The notes beneath the pieces were generated by a model. It saw only the letters and a program-made list of their open reading frames with translations. It ran no database searches and was not told where the DNA came from. From Bacteroidota bacterium (GTDB lineage Bacteria; Bacteroidota; Bacteroidia; Flavobacteriales; Flavobacteriaceae): a stretch of 64,000 bases of DNA. The position numbers and the translations under genes are program-made. The DNA is taken from assembly GCA_023446155.1 (NCBI GenBank), contig JAEXIT010000006.1:1-64000 (forward strand), written 5' to 3'. Numbering within the stretch: position 1 is the stretch's first letter; each line of letters opens with the position of its first letter. Positions 52,681 through 62,006 of the stretch are shown in pieces.

Positions 52681-52709
52681 TTTGAGATTGTATTATTCTT
52701 ATAAATTTG
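52681..52709 (+). promoter_or_regulatory. Bacteroidota promoter before the T9SS protein gene
   Basis: A TTTG at 52681-52684 and TAAATTTG at 52702-52709 with a 17-base spacer match the TTTG / TAnnTTTG promoter. It lies 27 bases before the start codon. Confidence 0.65.
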
Positions 52710-52735
52710 GTTAAAAAATAATAAAATACTACAAC

Positions 52736-54496
52736 ATGAGACTAAAACTACTTATTGCAACAACGCTTGTTAGTTTCTGCGGCGTCCAGGCCCAGGATTT
52801 TAATCAGAGCCAATGGCTTTGGAGTGCAGTAGCTGAAAACAGTGGCTTGATGGAACACCAGCCGCAAGGGTTTGTTGACCGATATGGCAACTCTATTATA
52901 CTTGGAAGTTTCAGAACCGAAACAGCGACAATACAAGGTACTACGATACAAAACACCAGTGATGTGTCGGCTCCGGTTAAAGGGGATGCCTACATCGCTA
53001 AATTTGATACGAACGGAGCGCTATTAAATGTAAAACATTTTAACGGCAGTAAATACGAACAATTTACGGCGCTCGCCTATGATGGTAATGATCATTATTA
53101 TGTGATAGGAAGTTATAACGGTAATATGCAGATTGGCACGACCACTTTGACAAACACAAATACGTATGGAGACCGCAGTTTTATCGTGAAATTCACCCTG
53201 GATGGCAATCCGGTTTGGATTAAGGAATTTCCGGAGTATATGGGAGGAGGTTACCTGCAATATAAAAACAATTACCTGTATCTGGCAGCCAATTATTCGT
53301 CGGATCAGTTTTCTTTCGAAGGGCAAACCCTACCGATGGCCAATTATTCACCAGCAATACAGGGTATGGATAAAAACCTGGTGGCCAAATTCGATGCCGG
53401 TACGGGTAACCTGATTTGGGTTTCGTCTTCGCGTTATACGGGGGTGGCCAGTTCGAATATGTCCGACCGAATTGGAACGCAGATGAAAGCCATGGTGGTC
53501 GATAATAACGGGAATGTATTTGTTGCAGGGGATTTTCTTTCGAAGTCTGTAACTTTTGGAAACATTACACTAAACCGTAGTTCGAGTACAAATTCAGGAC
53601 TGTTCTATGTACGCTATGATAATACCGGAGCAGTGGTCTGGGCAAAAACAGCTACTGTTGGGACAAGCTCTGACACCAAGGCGTTTAACCTTGCGGTAGA
53701 TTCGGCAAATAACGTATATTTGGTAGGGATGGCTTATAATTCCACTATAAATTTTGACGGAACGGTATTACAGTTCCCAGGGAATTACGGTGGTTATATG
53801 GTGAAACACAATACAGCCGGAAATCTGGTTTGGGCCAGAAAGGCCGGAATATCAACAGATCAGGCGCCGGGAACCAATGCGGGTTCATCGTCGAAATTCT
53901 CGAGATTGTATGTGGATGCTCAGGATAATATTTATGTAGGAGGAAGTTTTTATCGATATGTTAATCTTTCCCCAGGTTTTACCTATACGATCGATAATAA
54001 TTTTTTCAACTTCATAGCCAAATATAATGCACAGGGTACGGTACAGGCATGTGAGGTTTATCCCGCACCGCCAAACGGATCTTCAAATCTGAAAGTACTG
54101 AATTCCGATCCGGATAATTTTACTATTATTTCGACAGCGTCTGTTGACATACAGTTAAACAATCTGGCCATTGTAACAAATGATAAACAATCGGTATATA
54201 TAGCCAAAACCGGTGAATCAGCTTTAGGATTGGCTGAATTTGGAACCGCAAATTTTGGCGTATATCCTAATCCGGCCAATGAAAGATTATTTATTAAAAA
54301 CAAAGAACAATTGTCCGATCAGGCACTAATTACAGTGTATGATTTGAACGGTAGACAAATTTTTAACGTAAAAGGAACGGCAATAGGTGAAAAAGGGATT
54401 GAAGTGTCCAAACTGGCCGCCGGAATTTATGTGTTGGGAATTGAAGATTCACAAACGCAATTAAAAGAATACCAGAAGTTTGTTAAAAATAAATAA
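52736..54496 (+). CDS. Secreted beta-propeller-like protein with T9SS sorting domain
   Basis: A 586-residue exported protein with a signal peptide (cut near GVQAQ), many repeats of the type GDAYIAKFDTNGALL, DRSFIVKFTLDGNPVW, KNLVAKFDAGTGNLIW and GLFYVRYDNTGAVVW, which resemble SBBP (beta-propeller) blades, and a C-terminal sorting domain (VYPNPANERLFI ... YQKFVKNK). It goes out by the type IX system. The ligand or enzyme activity is not shown. Confidence 0.88.
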   Translation: MRLKLLIATTLVSFCGVQAQDFNQSQWLWSAVAENSGLMEHQPQGFVDRYGNSIILGSFRTETATIQGTTIQNTSDVSAPVKGDAYIAKFDTNGALLNVKHFNGSKYEQFTALAYDGNDHYYVIGSYNGNMQIGTTTLTNTNTYGDRSFIVKFTLDGNPVWIKEFPEYMGGGYLQYKNNYLYLAANYSSDQFSFEGQTLPMANYSPAIQGMDKNLVAKFDAGTGNLIWVSSSRYTGVASSNMSDRIGTQMKAMVVDNNGNVFVAGDFLSKSVTFGNITLNRSSSTNSGLFYVRYDNTGAVVWAKTATVGTSSDTKAFNLAVDSANNVYLVGMAYNSTINFDGTVLQFPGNYGGYMVKHNTAGNLVWARKAGISTDQAPGTNAGSSSKFSRLYVDAQDNIYVGGSFYRYVNLSPGFTYTIDNNFFNFIAKYNAQGTVQACEVYPAPPNGSSNLKVLNSDPDNFTIISTASVDIQLNNLAIVTNDKQSVYIAKTGESALGLAEFGTANFGVYPNPANERLFIKNKEQLSDQALITVYDLNGRQIFNVKGTAIGEKGIEVSKLAAGIYVLGIEDSQTQLKEYQKFVKNK

Positions 54497-54546
54497 ACCC
54501 GCGTTATCTCCCGAAACTGAACATTAATCTATTAAAATTATAAGCC

Positions 54547-54873
54547 ATGAACACATTGAGAAACAGAGTGCAATTAATCGGGAATGTAGGGAATGATCCG
54601 GAAATTAAGACACTGGAAGAAGGTCGGAAACTTGCCAAACTATCCGTAGCTACGAACGAAGTGTATTATAACGAAAAAGGTGAAAAAGTTACCGATACGC
54701 AATGGCATGTTGTAAAGGCCTGGGGGAAGTTGGCCGATATTGTTGAAAAATTCGTAAAAAAGGGTCGGGAAATTGTTTTAGAAGGCAAACTGGTTCATCA
54801 TAGCTGGGAAGACAAAGACGGGCAAAAGCGCTATTCTACAGAAGTTGTTATAAGCGAGATTTTATTGCTGTAA
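54547..54873 (+). CDS. ssb: Single-stranded DNA-binding protein, short form
   Basis: A 108-residue OB-fold protein: LRNRVQLIGNVGNDPEIKTL, LSVATNEVYYNEKG, WHVVKAWGKLADIVEKFVKKG and LVHHSWEDKDGQKRYSTEVV. It binds single-stranded DNA. The acidic C-terminal tip that recruits other proteins in the main SSB is missing; the protein ends ISEILLL. It may be a second SSB for special purposes rather than the replicative one. Confidence 0.93.
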   Translation: MNTLRNRVQLIGNVGNDPEIKTLEEGRKLAKLSVATNEVYYNEKGEKVTDTQWHVVKAWGKLADIVEKFVKKGREIVLEGKLVHHSWEDKDGQKRYSTEVVISEILLL

Positions 54874-54880
54874 ACGGCAA

Positions 54881-55783
54881 TTAACTGTAAATATAGGAAG
54901 CTACGCGGTAGGTATTCGTATGTGCTTGGATAATGGTCCGGATATCCGGTGAATAACCGCCACCCATACTGCATTGTACGGGTATTCCCGCCGAATGGCA
55001 ATGCGTAAAGACAATTTCGTCTCGTTTTTTGCAGGCATCGATTGAGCAGGCAAGTTTTCCGAGTTTATCAGAAGCCAGTATGTCGACACCACTAAGGTAA
55101 AAAATAAAATCAGGACGTTGTGTAGCGATGAGTTGCGGCAAGGTCTGATGTAACAGGGATAAATAGGCATCGTCGGACGTATGGTCCGGCAGTGCGATAT
55201 CCAGGTCGGAGCGTTCTTTTTTAAAAGGATAGTTCGACTGACCGTGCATCGAAAAGGTAAAAACGGAACGGTTGTGTTCGAAAATCGCAGCGGTTCCGTT
55301 TCCCTGATGTACGTCAAGATCTACGATCAGAATTTTTTCAGCCAGTTTATGATCCAGTAAATATTGTGCTGCTATAGCCTGATCGTTCAACAGGCAAAAA
55401 GCCTCTCCATGGTCGGCATAAGCATGATGCGTGCCTCCGGCGATATTAAAGGCGATACCGGTTTGCAATGCTTTTTCGGCACCACGTATAGTTCCCTGTG
55501 CGAGTCGTAATTCCCGTTCGACCAATTCGGACGATAATGGAAATCCTATTTTACGAACGGCTCTTGGATCCAGTGTTAAGCGGATCAAATCAGCTACATA
55601 TTCTTTTTGATGTACGGCCAGTATCGGTTGCATATCCGGCATGTCCGGTTCGAAAAAAGCGCTGCTGTCTACAATACCTTCGAGTACTAACTGTTGTGGT
55701 AGTAATTCGTATTTGATCATCGGAAAGCGATGGCCTTCCGGTAGCGGATGTTTGTAAATCGGATGGTAAGCAATCGGAAACAT
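54881..55783 (-). CDS. Histone-deacetylase-superfamily amidohydrolase
   Basis: A 300-residue zinc enzyme. GGTHHAYADHGEAFCLLND contains the His pair, LIVDLDVHQGNGTA the metal Asp-His, and FYLSGVDILASDKLGKL the second Asp (in bacterial acetylpolyamine or acetoin-type enzymes). It would remove acetyl groups from small molecules or proteins. Its stop is eight bases from the convergent ssb stop. Confidence 0.93.
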   Translation of the reverse strand: MFPIAYHPIYKHPLPEGHRFPMIKYELLPQQLVLEGIVDSSAFFEPDMPDMQPILAVHQKEYVADLIRLTLDPRAVRKIGFPLSSELVERELRLAQGTIRGAEKALQTGIAFNIAGGTHHAYADHGEAFCLLNDQAIAAQYLLDHKLAEKILIVDLDVHQGNGTAAIFEHNRSVFTFSMHGQSNYPFKKERSDLDIALPDHTSDDAYLSLLHQTLPQLIATQRPDFIFYLSGVDILASDKLGKLACSIDACKKRDEIVFTHCHSAGIPVQCSMGGGYSPDIRTIIQAHTNTYRVASYIYS

Positions 55784-55791
55784 ACCGTTTG

Positions 55792-56247
55792 TTACGGATT
55801 TAATTCGTCGATCAATTCCAGTAAATTCAGATTGGCGTCATAACGGGCGCTATACGCAAAAGGCTGTTGGTTAAAAGCCTTTTCGTAAATATGCAGATCG
55901 GTTTCCGGAGTCCGGATATTTTTCAGGTTATCTTTATGAATCCATTCCAATGTCCCTTCGTTACATTCGGGTGCGGGTTGGTATGGAATTTCGGCCATAT
56001 AGACAAAAGTAAGCCAATTGTAGTCTACAGGAGAAACTTCGAAAAGTGTTCCCATATAGGTAAGTTGATTCAGTTGAATGCCCGTTTCTTCGAATGTTTC
56101 GCGTCGTGCGGCATCCATAGGGATTTCATCGGGTTCGAGCTTGCCGCCAACCGGAACGTAATAGCCTTTAAAAGGCTCTTTAAAACGTTTTAATAAAAGT
56201 AACTCGTCGTTACATTTTAGGATGATAAAAGCGGCAATTTTTCTCAT
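55792..56247 (-). CDS. Nudix hydrolase
   Basis: A 151-residue protein with a complete Nudix box, GGKLEPDE-IPMDAAR-RETFEETGI, which binds Mg2+ and cleaves nucleoside diphosphate derivatives. The opening IAAFIILKCNDELLLLKRF fits the 8-oxo-dGTP-type group, but substrate is not determinable. It overlaps the CAT-like gene upstream by four bases. Confidence 0.93.
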   Translation of the reverse strand: MRKIAAFIILKCNDELLLLKRFKEPFKGYYVPVGGKLEPDEIPMDAARRETFEETGIQLNQLTYMGTLFEVSPVDYNWLTFVYMAEIPYQPAPECNEGTLEWIHKDNLKNIRTPETDLHIYEKAFNQQPFAYSARYDANLNLLELIDELNP

Positions 56248-56873
56248 TTCTGATCCAGTTGTTTTTGTAATTCTTCAAAAAACAGGCCTACATGATAACC
56301 GTCGGCCAAACCATGGTGAACATGAACGGAAACCGGCATTTCTCGTTTAGCGCCGGTAAGGGTCATTTTTCCAAACGAAATTTTAGGGCAACTATCCGGA
56401 AAGGTAAAACTTCGGGCATGTGATAATGAGGTGAAATTTACCCACGGAATGGAAGAAAAATGGATCAGGTTGTCCATTTCAAAACGTCGTGTAAAAAGGC
56501 CCGGTGTTTCGCGAACCCTTTCGATTTCGTTTTGTGCGATGGTTTTAAAAGTCTGAATATCGTGGTCAAATTCGATCAGCGAAAAGCCAAAGGAATTATC
56601 TTCCCGTAAGATGGTTGAGGAAGCATCGATACGATCGTAAATAACGACTTCATTGTCCTGAATCCGGTAACGAAAAGCCTCGACAGCATTCACTGCAACT
56701 AATGTTTTGTACAGGTAATAAATGAAAAATGGCACGCCGGCTTCTTTGGCGTGATCATAGGCTTTGGTGCAGTTAACCGTTGCGATAAGTCCGAAAAAGG
56801 GCTCCTCGAACGTTTTAAAAAATTCGAAGTGTTCTTTTCTGCTCCAGTTGGCCAGGTCTAACTTTTGTTTCAC
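56244..56873 (-). CDS. CatA-like chloramphenicol acetyltransferase family protein
   Basis: A 209-residue acyltransferase with the catalytic HHGLADGYHVG (HHxxxDG) near the C terminus and the N-terminal WSRKEHFEFFKTFEEPFFG typical of the CAT family. In a chromosomal operon with Nudix and HAD genes it may acetylate another substrate; resistance to chloramphenicol is not proven. It overlaps both neighbours by four bases. Confidence 0.9.
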   Translation of the reverse strand: MKQKLDLANWSRKEHFEFFKTFEEPFFGLIATVNCTKAYDHAKEAGVPFFIYYLYKTLVAVNAVEAFRYRIQDNEVVIYDRIDASSTILREDNSFGFSLIEFDHDIQTFKTIAQNEIERVRETPGLFTRRFEMDNLIHFSSIPWVNFTSLSHARSFTFPDSCPKISFGKMTLTGAKREMPVSVHVHHGLADGYHVGLFFEELQKQLDQK

Positions 56874-57559
56874 GGTAATAAAAGCGGTAGAATATCGGTT
56901 AATTTTTCAATAGTTCTAAAGTTGGGATGCTCCACTTTATGATCAATGCGTTCATGCGCCCAGGTAGTGTGGAACGGAACATGCACGGCATGACCGCCAA
57001 TTTCCAGTACCGGCAGTACATCCGATTTTAGCGAATTACCGATCATAAAAAACTCTTCCGGTTTTAAATCCAATCGGCTTACCAACTTTTGGTAATCCAA
57101 TGGTTGTTTGTCGGACATCACTTCAATATGGTGGAAATAAGCGCCCAATCCGGAATCGTGTAATTTGCGGTGCTGGTCTTTTAAGTCGCCTTTAGTGGCG
57201 ACCACCAAACGGTATTTCCCTTTTAAGGCTTCCAATGTTTCTTCAACCCCGTCGAGTAACTCGATTGGTTTTTCCAGCAATTCTTTTCCCAGCTCGATGA
57301 TACGGCCAATAATGGCCACATCGATGGTATTATTTGATATTTTTAAGGCTGCTTCGATCATCGAAAGAATATAGCCTTTGATGCCGTAACCATAGGCCGG
57401 TAAATTCTGTATTTCAATTTTGAATAATTCCTGTGATAATCCCTGATGTGACAGATAATCTTCCATCAGACCACAGAATTTTTTTTCGGTTTCTTCAAAA
57501 TAAGGCTCATTTACCCAAAGGGTATCATCTGCATCAAAGGCTATAACTTTTAGTGCCAT
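56870..57559 (-). CDS. HAD-superfamily hydrolase
   Basis: A 229-residue phosphatase-like protein with VIAFDADDTLW (nucleophile Asp), LVVATKGDLKDQ (motif II, Thr) and FMIGNSLKSDVLPVLEIG (motif IV, Asp). The cap is helical. The open frame extends to 57616, but the start at 57559 (MALKVIAFDADD) places the first motif where the family has it and leaves 19 bases after metG. Confidence 0.92.
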   Translation of the reverse strand: MALKVIAFDADDTLWVNEPYFEETEKKFCGLMEDYLSHQGLSQELFKIEIQNLPAYGYGIKGYILSMIEAALKISNNTIDVAIIGRIIELGKELLEKPIELLDGVEETLEALKGKYRLVVATKGDLKDQHRKLHDSGLGAYFHHIEVMSDKQPLDYQKLVSRLDLKPEEFFMIGNSLKSDVLPVLEIGGHAVHVPFHTTWAHERIDHKVEHPNFRTIEKLTDILPLLLP

Positions 57560-57578
57560 TATAGTTTCGTTTAAAATC

Positions 57579-59639
57579 TTAATTAATTGTCGCTCCGTTT
57601 TTAACACCATCGGCATCCGGATTTACAAAAACCAGTTTGCCTTCGGCGTTTTCCGTCATCAGGATCATTCCTTCGCTTTCGATACCGCGTAGGGCTCTTG
57701 GCGCCAGATTGGCTAAAACGGTCACTCTTTTTCCGATGATATCTTCCGGTGCAAAATGCTCGGCAATTCCCGAAACGATAGTGCGAACATCGATTCCGGT
57801 GTCGACTTTAAGGACCAGTAATTTATTTGCTTTTGGCATTTTTTCAGCGGCAACAATCGTTCCCACGCGTAAATCCAATTTGGCAAAATCATCGAAAGTA
57901 GCGACTTCTTTTTGTGGTGTTACCACTTGATTTTCGGCTTTATTGGCCACTTTTGTCGCCTCTAGTCGGTCGATCTGTTTTTGAATTTCTTCATCCTCAA
58001 TTTTAGCGAATAACAATTCCGCCTGTCCGATCTGATGACCCGCCGGTACTAAATCGGATGTCGTGCTAATGTCATTCCAGCCCAATGAACGGTCAATTTT
58101 TAAAATTGATTTTAATTTTTGAGCGGTAAACGGAAGGAATGGTTCGGCTAAAACGCTCAAAGCTGTAGCAATTTGAAGGGCTACATACATTTGCGTTTTT
58201 ACTCTTTCCGGATTTTCTTTTACAATTTTCCACGGTTCTTCATCCGCCAGGTATTTGTTTCCTAAACGAGCAACATTCATCAGTTCTCCTAAAGCTTCAC
58301 GGAAACGGTAACGCTCGATAGAACTCGAAATAACCGCCGGATAGGCTTTTAGTTCGGTCAAAGCGGCCTCGTCGGCTTCTGTCAGTTCGTTAGGTTGCGG
58401 AATGATTCCATCGTAGTATTTGTTGCTTAATACGACCACACGGTTAATAAAGTTTCCGAAAATAGCAACAAGTTCATTGTTATTACGTGCCTGAAAATCT
58501 TTCCAGGTAAAATCGTTGTCTTTGGTTTCCGGGGCATTGGAAGTCAGCGCATAACGCAATACGTCCTGTTTTTCCGGAAAATCAATCAGGTATTCGTGTA
58601 ACCATACAGCCCAGTTTTTGGATGTCGACAGTTTATTGCCTTCCAGATTCAGGAATTCGTTCGCCGGAACATTATCCGGTAGGATATAACTGCCTTCAGC
58701 TTTTAACATGGCCGGGAAAATCACACAGTGGAAAACGATATTATCTTTTCCAATAAAATGCACCAGTTTGGTGTCCTGGTCTTTCCAGTACGGTTCCCAG
58801 TCTTTTCCTTCTCTTTCGGCCCATTCTTTTGTAGATGAAATATAACCGATAGGAGCATCAAACCATACATATAATACTTTTCCTTCGGCACCTTCAACCG
58901 GTACCGGAATACCCCAGTCCAAATCCCGAGTAACGGCGCGTGGTTTTAAACCGTCGTCCAACCATGATTTTACCTGTCCGAAAACATTGGGCTTCCAGTC
59001 GTTTTTATGACCTTCCAGAATCCACTCTCTTAAAAAAGTGTCGTATTGATCTAATGGGAGGAACCAGTGTTTGGTTGATTTTAAGATCGGTTTTGTCCCG
59101 GTTATAGTCGATTTCGGATTGATTAAATCGGTTGCATTCAACGAAGTTCCACATTTTTCACACTGATCGCCATAAGCCTCTTCATTACCACATTTCGGAC
59201 AGGTTCCGGTCACGAAACGATCGGCTAGAAATTGTTGGGCTTTTTCGTCGTATAATTGTTCGGTAACTTCTTCGATGAATTTACCGTCGTTGTATAATTT
59301 TCTGAAAAAATCAGATGCGGTATCGTGATGTATTTTAGCCGAAGTTCGGGAGTAATTGTCGAAAGAGATTCCGAAATCCGCAAAAGATTGTTTAATAATC
59401 CCGTTATATTTATCGATAACCTCCTGAGGTGTAATGCCTTCTTTTTTTGCTTTCATCGAAATGGCTACACCATGTTCGTCACTTCCACAGATAAAAGCGA
59501 CATCGCTACCTTGCTGGCGTAAAAAACGCGCATAGATATCGGCCGGGACATATACACCGGCTAAATGGCCAATATGTATCGGACCGTTTGTATACGGTAA
59601 AGCAGCAGTAATGGTATATCTTTTAGGATTTTGTATCAT
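57579..59639 (-). CDS. metG: Methionyl-tRNA synthetase
   Basis: A 686-residue enzyme that charges tRNA-Met. It has the class I HIGH motif in TNGPIHIGHLAG, a zinc knuckle CPKCGNEEAYGDQCEKCG, the KMSKS-type motif GNKLSTSKNWA and a C-terminal OB-fold tRNA-binding domain (FAKLDLRVGTIVAAEKMPKA, in part). The start at 59639 (MIQNPKRYTITAALPYTNGP) is chosen because it begins just before the conserved N terminus; the 28 upstream codons are hydrophobic and not family-like. Confidence 0.97.
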   Translation of the reverse strand: MIQNPKRYTITAALPYTNGPIHIGHLAGVYVPADIYARFLRQQGSDVAFICGSDEHGVAISMKAKKEGITPQEVIDKYNGIIKQSFADFGISFDNYSRTSAKIHHDTASDFFRKLYNDGKFIEEVTEQLYDEKAQQFLADRFVTGTCPKCGNEEAYGDQCEKCGTSLNATDLINPKSTITGTKPILKSTKHWFLPLDQYDTFLREWILEGHKNDWKPNVFGQVKSWLDDGLKPRAVTRDLDWGIPVPVEGAEGKVLYVWFDAPIGYISSTKEWAEREGKDWEPYWKDQDTKLVHFIGKDNIVFHCVIFPAMLKAEGSYILPDNVPANEFLNLEGNKLSTSKNWAVWLHEYLIDFPEKQDVLRYALTSNAPETKDNDFTWKDFQARNNNELVAIFGNFINRVVVLSNKYYDGIIPQPNELTEADEAALTELKAYPAVISSSIERYRFREALGELMNVARLGNKYLADEEPWKIVKENPERVKTQMYVALQIATALSVLAEPFLPFTAQKLKSILKIDRSLGWNDISTTSDLVPAGHQIGQAELLFAKIEDEEIQKQIDRLEATKVANKAENQVVTPQKEVATFDDFAKLDLRVGTIVAAEKMPKANKLLVLKVDTGIDVRTIVSGIAEHFAPEDIIGKRVTVLANLAPRALRGIESEGMILMTENAEGKLVFVNPDADGVKNGATIN

Positions 59640-59789
59640 AAAAAAAAGATTATATTTTGAATGTATTTTCAAGATGAAATGCAAAAATAGGCTATTAGCC
59701 ACGAATTTGAATGTTTTTTTCATTCAAATTGTGCAAAAAAGCGTTGACAAATCCTTTCACAGATGTTTATCGGATTGTTTTAAAAATGC

Positions 59790-59797
59790 TAAATTTG
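59790..59797 (+). promoter_or_regulatory. -7 box before the LD-carboxypeptidase gene
   Basis: TAAATTTG fits TAnnTTTG and lies 16 bases before the start codon. No good -33 partner is seen, so this is tentative. Confidence 0.35.
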
Positions 59798-59813
59798 TTA
59801 GAAACGATTTCAA

Positions 59814-60809
59814 ATGAAAACCAACCGCCTCCATCCGAATGCTGTATTTTTGAGATCATTTTTGATTTTACTATTAATTTTTACAACGACCGATTTATAT
59901 TCACAACGAAAAATGAAAATTCCATCCTATTTAAAGAAAGGTGATACCGTAGCCATTGTTTGTACCGCAAGAAAATTTTTTCCGGAAGATGCCGAACCTG
60001 CCATAGCGCTGTTAAAATCGTGGGGATTGGAAGTCAAATTAGGACGTACGATAGGACTGGATAGTTGTCAGTTGGGAGGTACGGATCGCGAGCGTATTGC
60101 TGATTTTCAGCAGATGTTAGACGATGATAACATCAAAGCGATATGGTGTGCGCGAGGTGGTTACGGAACTGTTCGCATTATAGACGGTTTGGATTTTACA
60201 AAATTTAAAAAACATCCAAAATGGATTATTGGATTTAGTGATGTTACCGTTTTGCACAGTCATGTCCACAATATGAAAGTGGCAACCCTGCATGGTATCA
60301 TGCCGTTTACCGTGCCACGAACGGAAGAAATTTCGAGGGAAACACTGCGAAAAGCGCTCTTTGGAGAGAAAATCCGCTATGAAGTTCCTGCAAAAGGATA
60401 TGAAATTAAAGGAAAAGCAACCGGACAATTGGTAGGGGGAAACCTTTCTATATTGTACAGTTTGTTAGGGTCAAAATCTTCGATTGACACAAAAGATAAG
60501 ATATTATTTATAGAAGACCTGGATGAATATCTATATCATATAGATCGAATGCTCTATAATTTAAAAAGAAATGGTTATTTTGACGGACTCAAAGGATTGA
60601 TAGTAGGAGGAATGACAGATATGCATGATAATGAAATTCCTTTTGGGCAAAATGAAGTAGGTATAATCACTTCCATCGCAAAAGAATATAACATTCCGGT
60701 ATGTTTTTACTTTCCGGCCGGACATGTTAAAGATAATCGGGCATTACTATTGGGCGCTACGGTTGATTTTGAAATAACCGACGATAAAGTTGTGTTAGAA
60801 TTCCAATAA
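59814..60809 (+). CDS. LD-carboxypeptidase (S66 family), exported
   Basis: A 331-residue serine peptidase with an N-terminal signal (FLILLLIFTTTDLYSQ). The catalytic Ser is in WIIGFSDVTVLHSH, the Glu in LFIEDLDEYLYHIDRML and the His in FPAGHVKDNRALLLG, the full S66 triad. It trims the terminal D-Ala from tetrapeptide stems in peptidoglycan recycling. Being exported, it would act in the periplasm. YraN follows seven bases later. Confidence 0.93.
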   Translation: MKTNRLHPNAVFLRSFLILLLIFTTTDLYSQRKMKIPSYLKKGDTVAIVCTARKFFPEDAEPAIALLKSWGLEVKLGRTIGLDSCQLGGTDRERIADFQQMLDDDNIKAIWCARGGYGTVRIIDGLDFTKFKKHPKWIIGFSDVTVLHSHVHNMKVATLHGIMPFTVPRTEEISRETLRKALFGEKIRYEVPAKGYEIKGKATGQLVGGNLSILYSLLGSKSSIDTKDKILFIEDLDEYLYHIDRMLYNLKRNGYFDGLKGLIVGGMTDMHDNEIPFGQNEVGIITSIAKEYNIPVCFYFPAGHVKDNRALLLGATVDFEITDDKVVLEFQ

Positions 60810-60816
60810 AAATAAA

Positions 60817-61176
60817 ATGGCACGTCATAATGAGTTAGGAAAAGAAGGGGAATCACGTGCAGTAGCATTTTTGATACAGAACGGATACGAAATTCTGGAG
60901 CGAAACTGGATATTTTGTAAAGCCGAGATTGACATAATTGCAAAAAAAGGTACAACATTAGTTGTTGTAGAAGTTAAAACTCGTTCTAAATTAGATTATG
61001 GATTGCCACAAGAATTTGTGAAATCGAAGAAAATTCAGCTTTTACTAAAAGCTGTTAACGAATATGTAATCCTAAGGGACATCGAATGTGACGTCCGTTT
61101 TGATATAATTGCTATTCACAAACAGGGAGCTGTTTTTGATATTACGCATTATCCCGATGCATTTTATTATTTCTAA
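60817..61176 (+). CDS. YraN/UPF0102 family endonuclease-like protein
   Basis: A 119-residue protein with the restriction-endonuclease-like core: GEAASRAVAFL-type opening, WIFCKAEIDIIAKKGTTLVVVEVKTRS, i.e. an E-x-D...E-x-K nuclease site. The family is conserved but its job is unclear (possibly DNA processing). Length is normal for YraN. Confidence 0.92.
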   Translation: MARHNELGKEGESRAVAFLIQNGYEILERNWIFCKAEIDIIAKKGTTLVVVEVKTRSKLDYGLPQEFVKSKKIQLLLKAVNEYVILRDIECDVRFDIIAIHKQGAVFDITHYPDAFYYF

Positions 61177-61248
61177 TTTATTTTTGTTAAAGTTTTAACA
61201 GATTGTTTTTTTTGTAATTTTACGAGATTTTTAAAACCCACTATAATT

Positions 61249-61908
61249 ATGAAAACTATTTCCTCTGTAGTTGAACATTACATTAAAACGAAACCCTTTT
61301 TGCTCAATGGCCTCTCCCAAGGTATCATTAACCTGACCTCCTTAGCTAGAGTAATGATGCCGGAATTAGAGCAGGAATTAGGGAAAAACATTAAACAAGG
61401 AGCTGTAGTAATGGCTCTGAAACGATTATCGGAAGAACTTGGTTTCCGGATGAACCACAAACTGGATAAAGTTCTGAAGAATCTGGGAGAAATTACCGTT
61501 CGTTCCTCACTGACGGATTATAATTTCGCAATTACTCCAAAAGTATTGAGTTGTCAATCGGATTTAATCGCAGAAATTAATAACTATACGGATATATTCT
61601 ATACTTCTTCACGAGGTGTTAATGAAACCAATATCATTGTAAGTGATTCCCTAAACCACTTAGTGGAAAAATACTTTGCCGAAGAGAAATGGGCGCATAA
61701 AACCGAAAACCTGGCTTCGATTACGGTAAAACTTCCAAAAGACAACCTTTCGGTTCCGGGATTGTTTTACTACGTATTTCAACGTCTGGCCTGGGAAGGT
61801 GTGAATATTTGCGAAGTAGTTTCTACAAATTACGAATTCACCATTATTGTTAGCGATGACCAAGTAGATATTGCTTTCAAAGCTATTAAAGATCTTAAAA
61901 GTTTGTAG
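61249..61908 (+). CDS. ACT-domain protein of aspartate-kinase-like annotation
   Basis: A 219-residue cytosolic protein found across Flavobacteria. It has no kinase domain; the second half (about 160-219: ASITVKLPKDNLSVPGLFYYVFQRLAWEGVNICEVVSTNYEFTIIVSD, in part) has the beta-alpha-beta pattern of an ACT-like ligand-binding domain. The first part is helical with a conserved VVEHYI-KTKPFL start. A regulatory role in amino acid metabolism is possible but not shown. Confidence 0.72.
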   Translation: MKTISSVVEHYIKTKPFLLNGLSQGIINLTSLARVMMPELEQELGKNIKQGAVVMALKRLSEELGFRMNHKLDKVLKNLGEITVRSSLTDYNFAITPKVLSCQSDLIAEINNYTDIFYTSSRGVNETNIIVSDSLNHLVEKYFAEEKWAHKTENLASITVKLPKDNLSVPGLFYYVFQRLAWEGVNICEVVSTNYEFTIIVSDDQVDIAFKAIKDLKSL

Positions 61909-61967
61909 TTAAAAGGTTAAAATTGTGTAGTTAAGCCGGGAATGTGAGTCGGAACCTAAATATTTTC

Positions 61968-61975
61968 TATATTTG
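61968..61975 (+). promoter_or_regulatory. -7 box before the second T9SS metalloprotease gene
   Basis: TATATTTG fits TAnnTTTG and lies 32 bases before the start codon. A -33 element was not found. Confidence 0.4.
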
Positions 61976-62006
61976 GACTGACTAAAATACTAACTAACCC
62001 CGCAAA

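Noticed and set aside
56244..56873. Acquired chloramphenicol resistance gene
   Set aside because: The gene is embedded by overlaps in a housekeeping operon and no mobile element is near; CAT-like fold alone does not show resistance.
59640..59723. Longer start of metG
   Set aside because: The extra 28 codons are hydrophobic and precede the conserved N terminus that starts at MIQNPKRYTI.
61249..61908. Aspartate kinase
   Set aside because: The length of 219 residues and the lack of any kinase motif exclude the enzyme; only an ACT-like part is visible.
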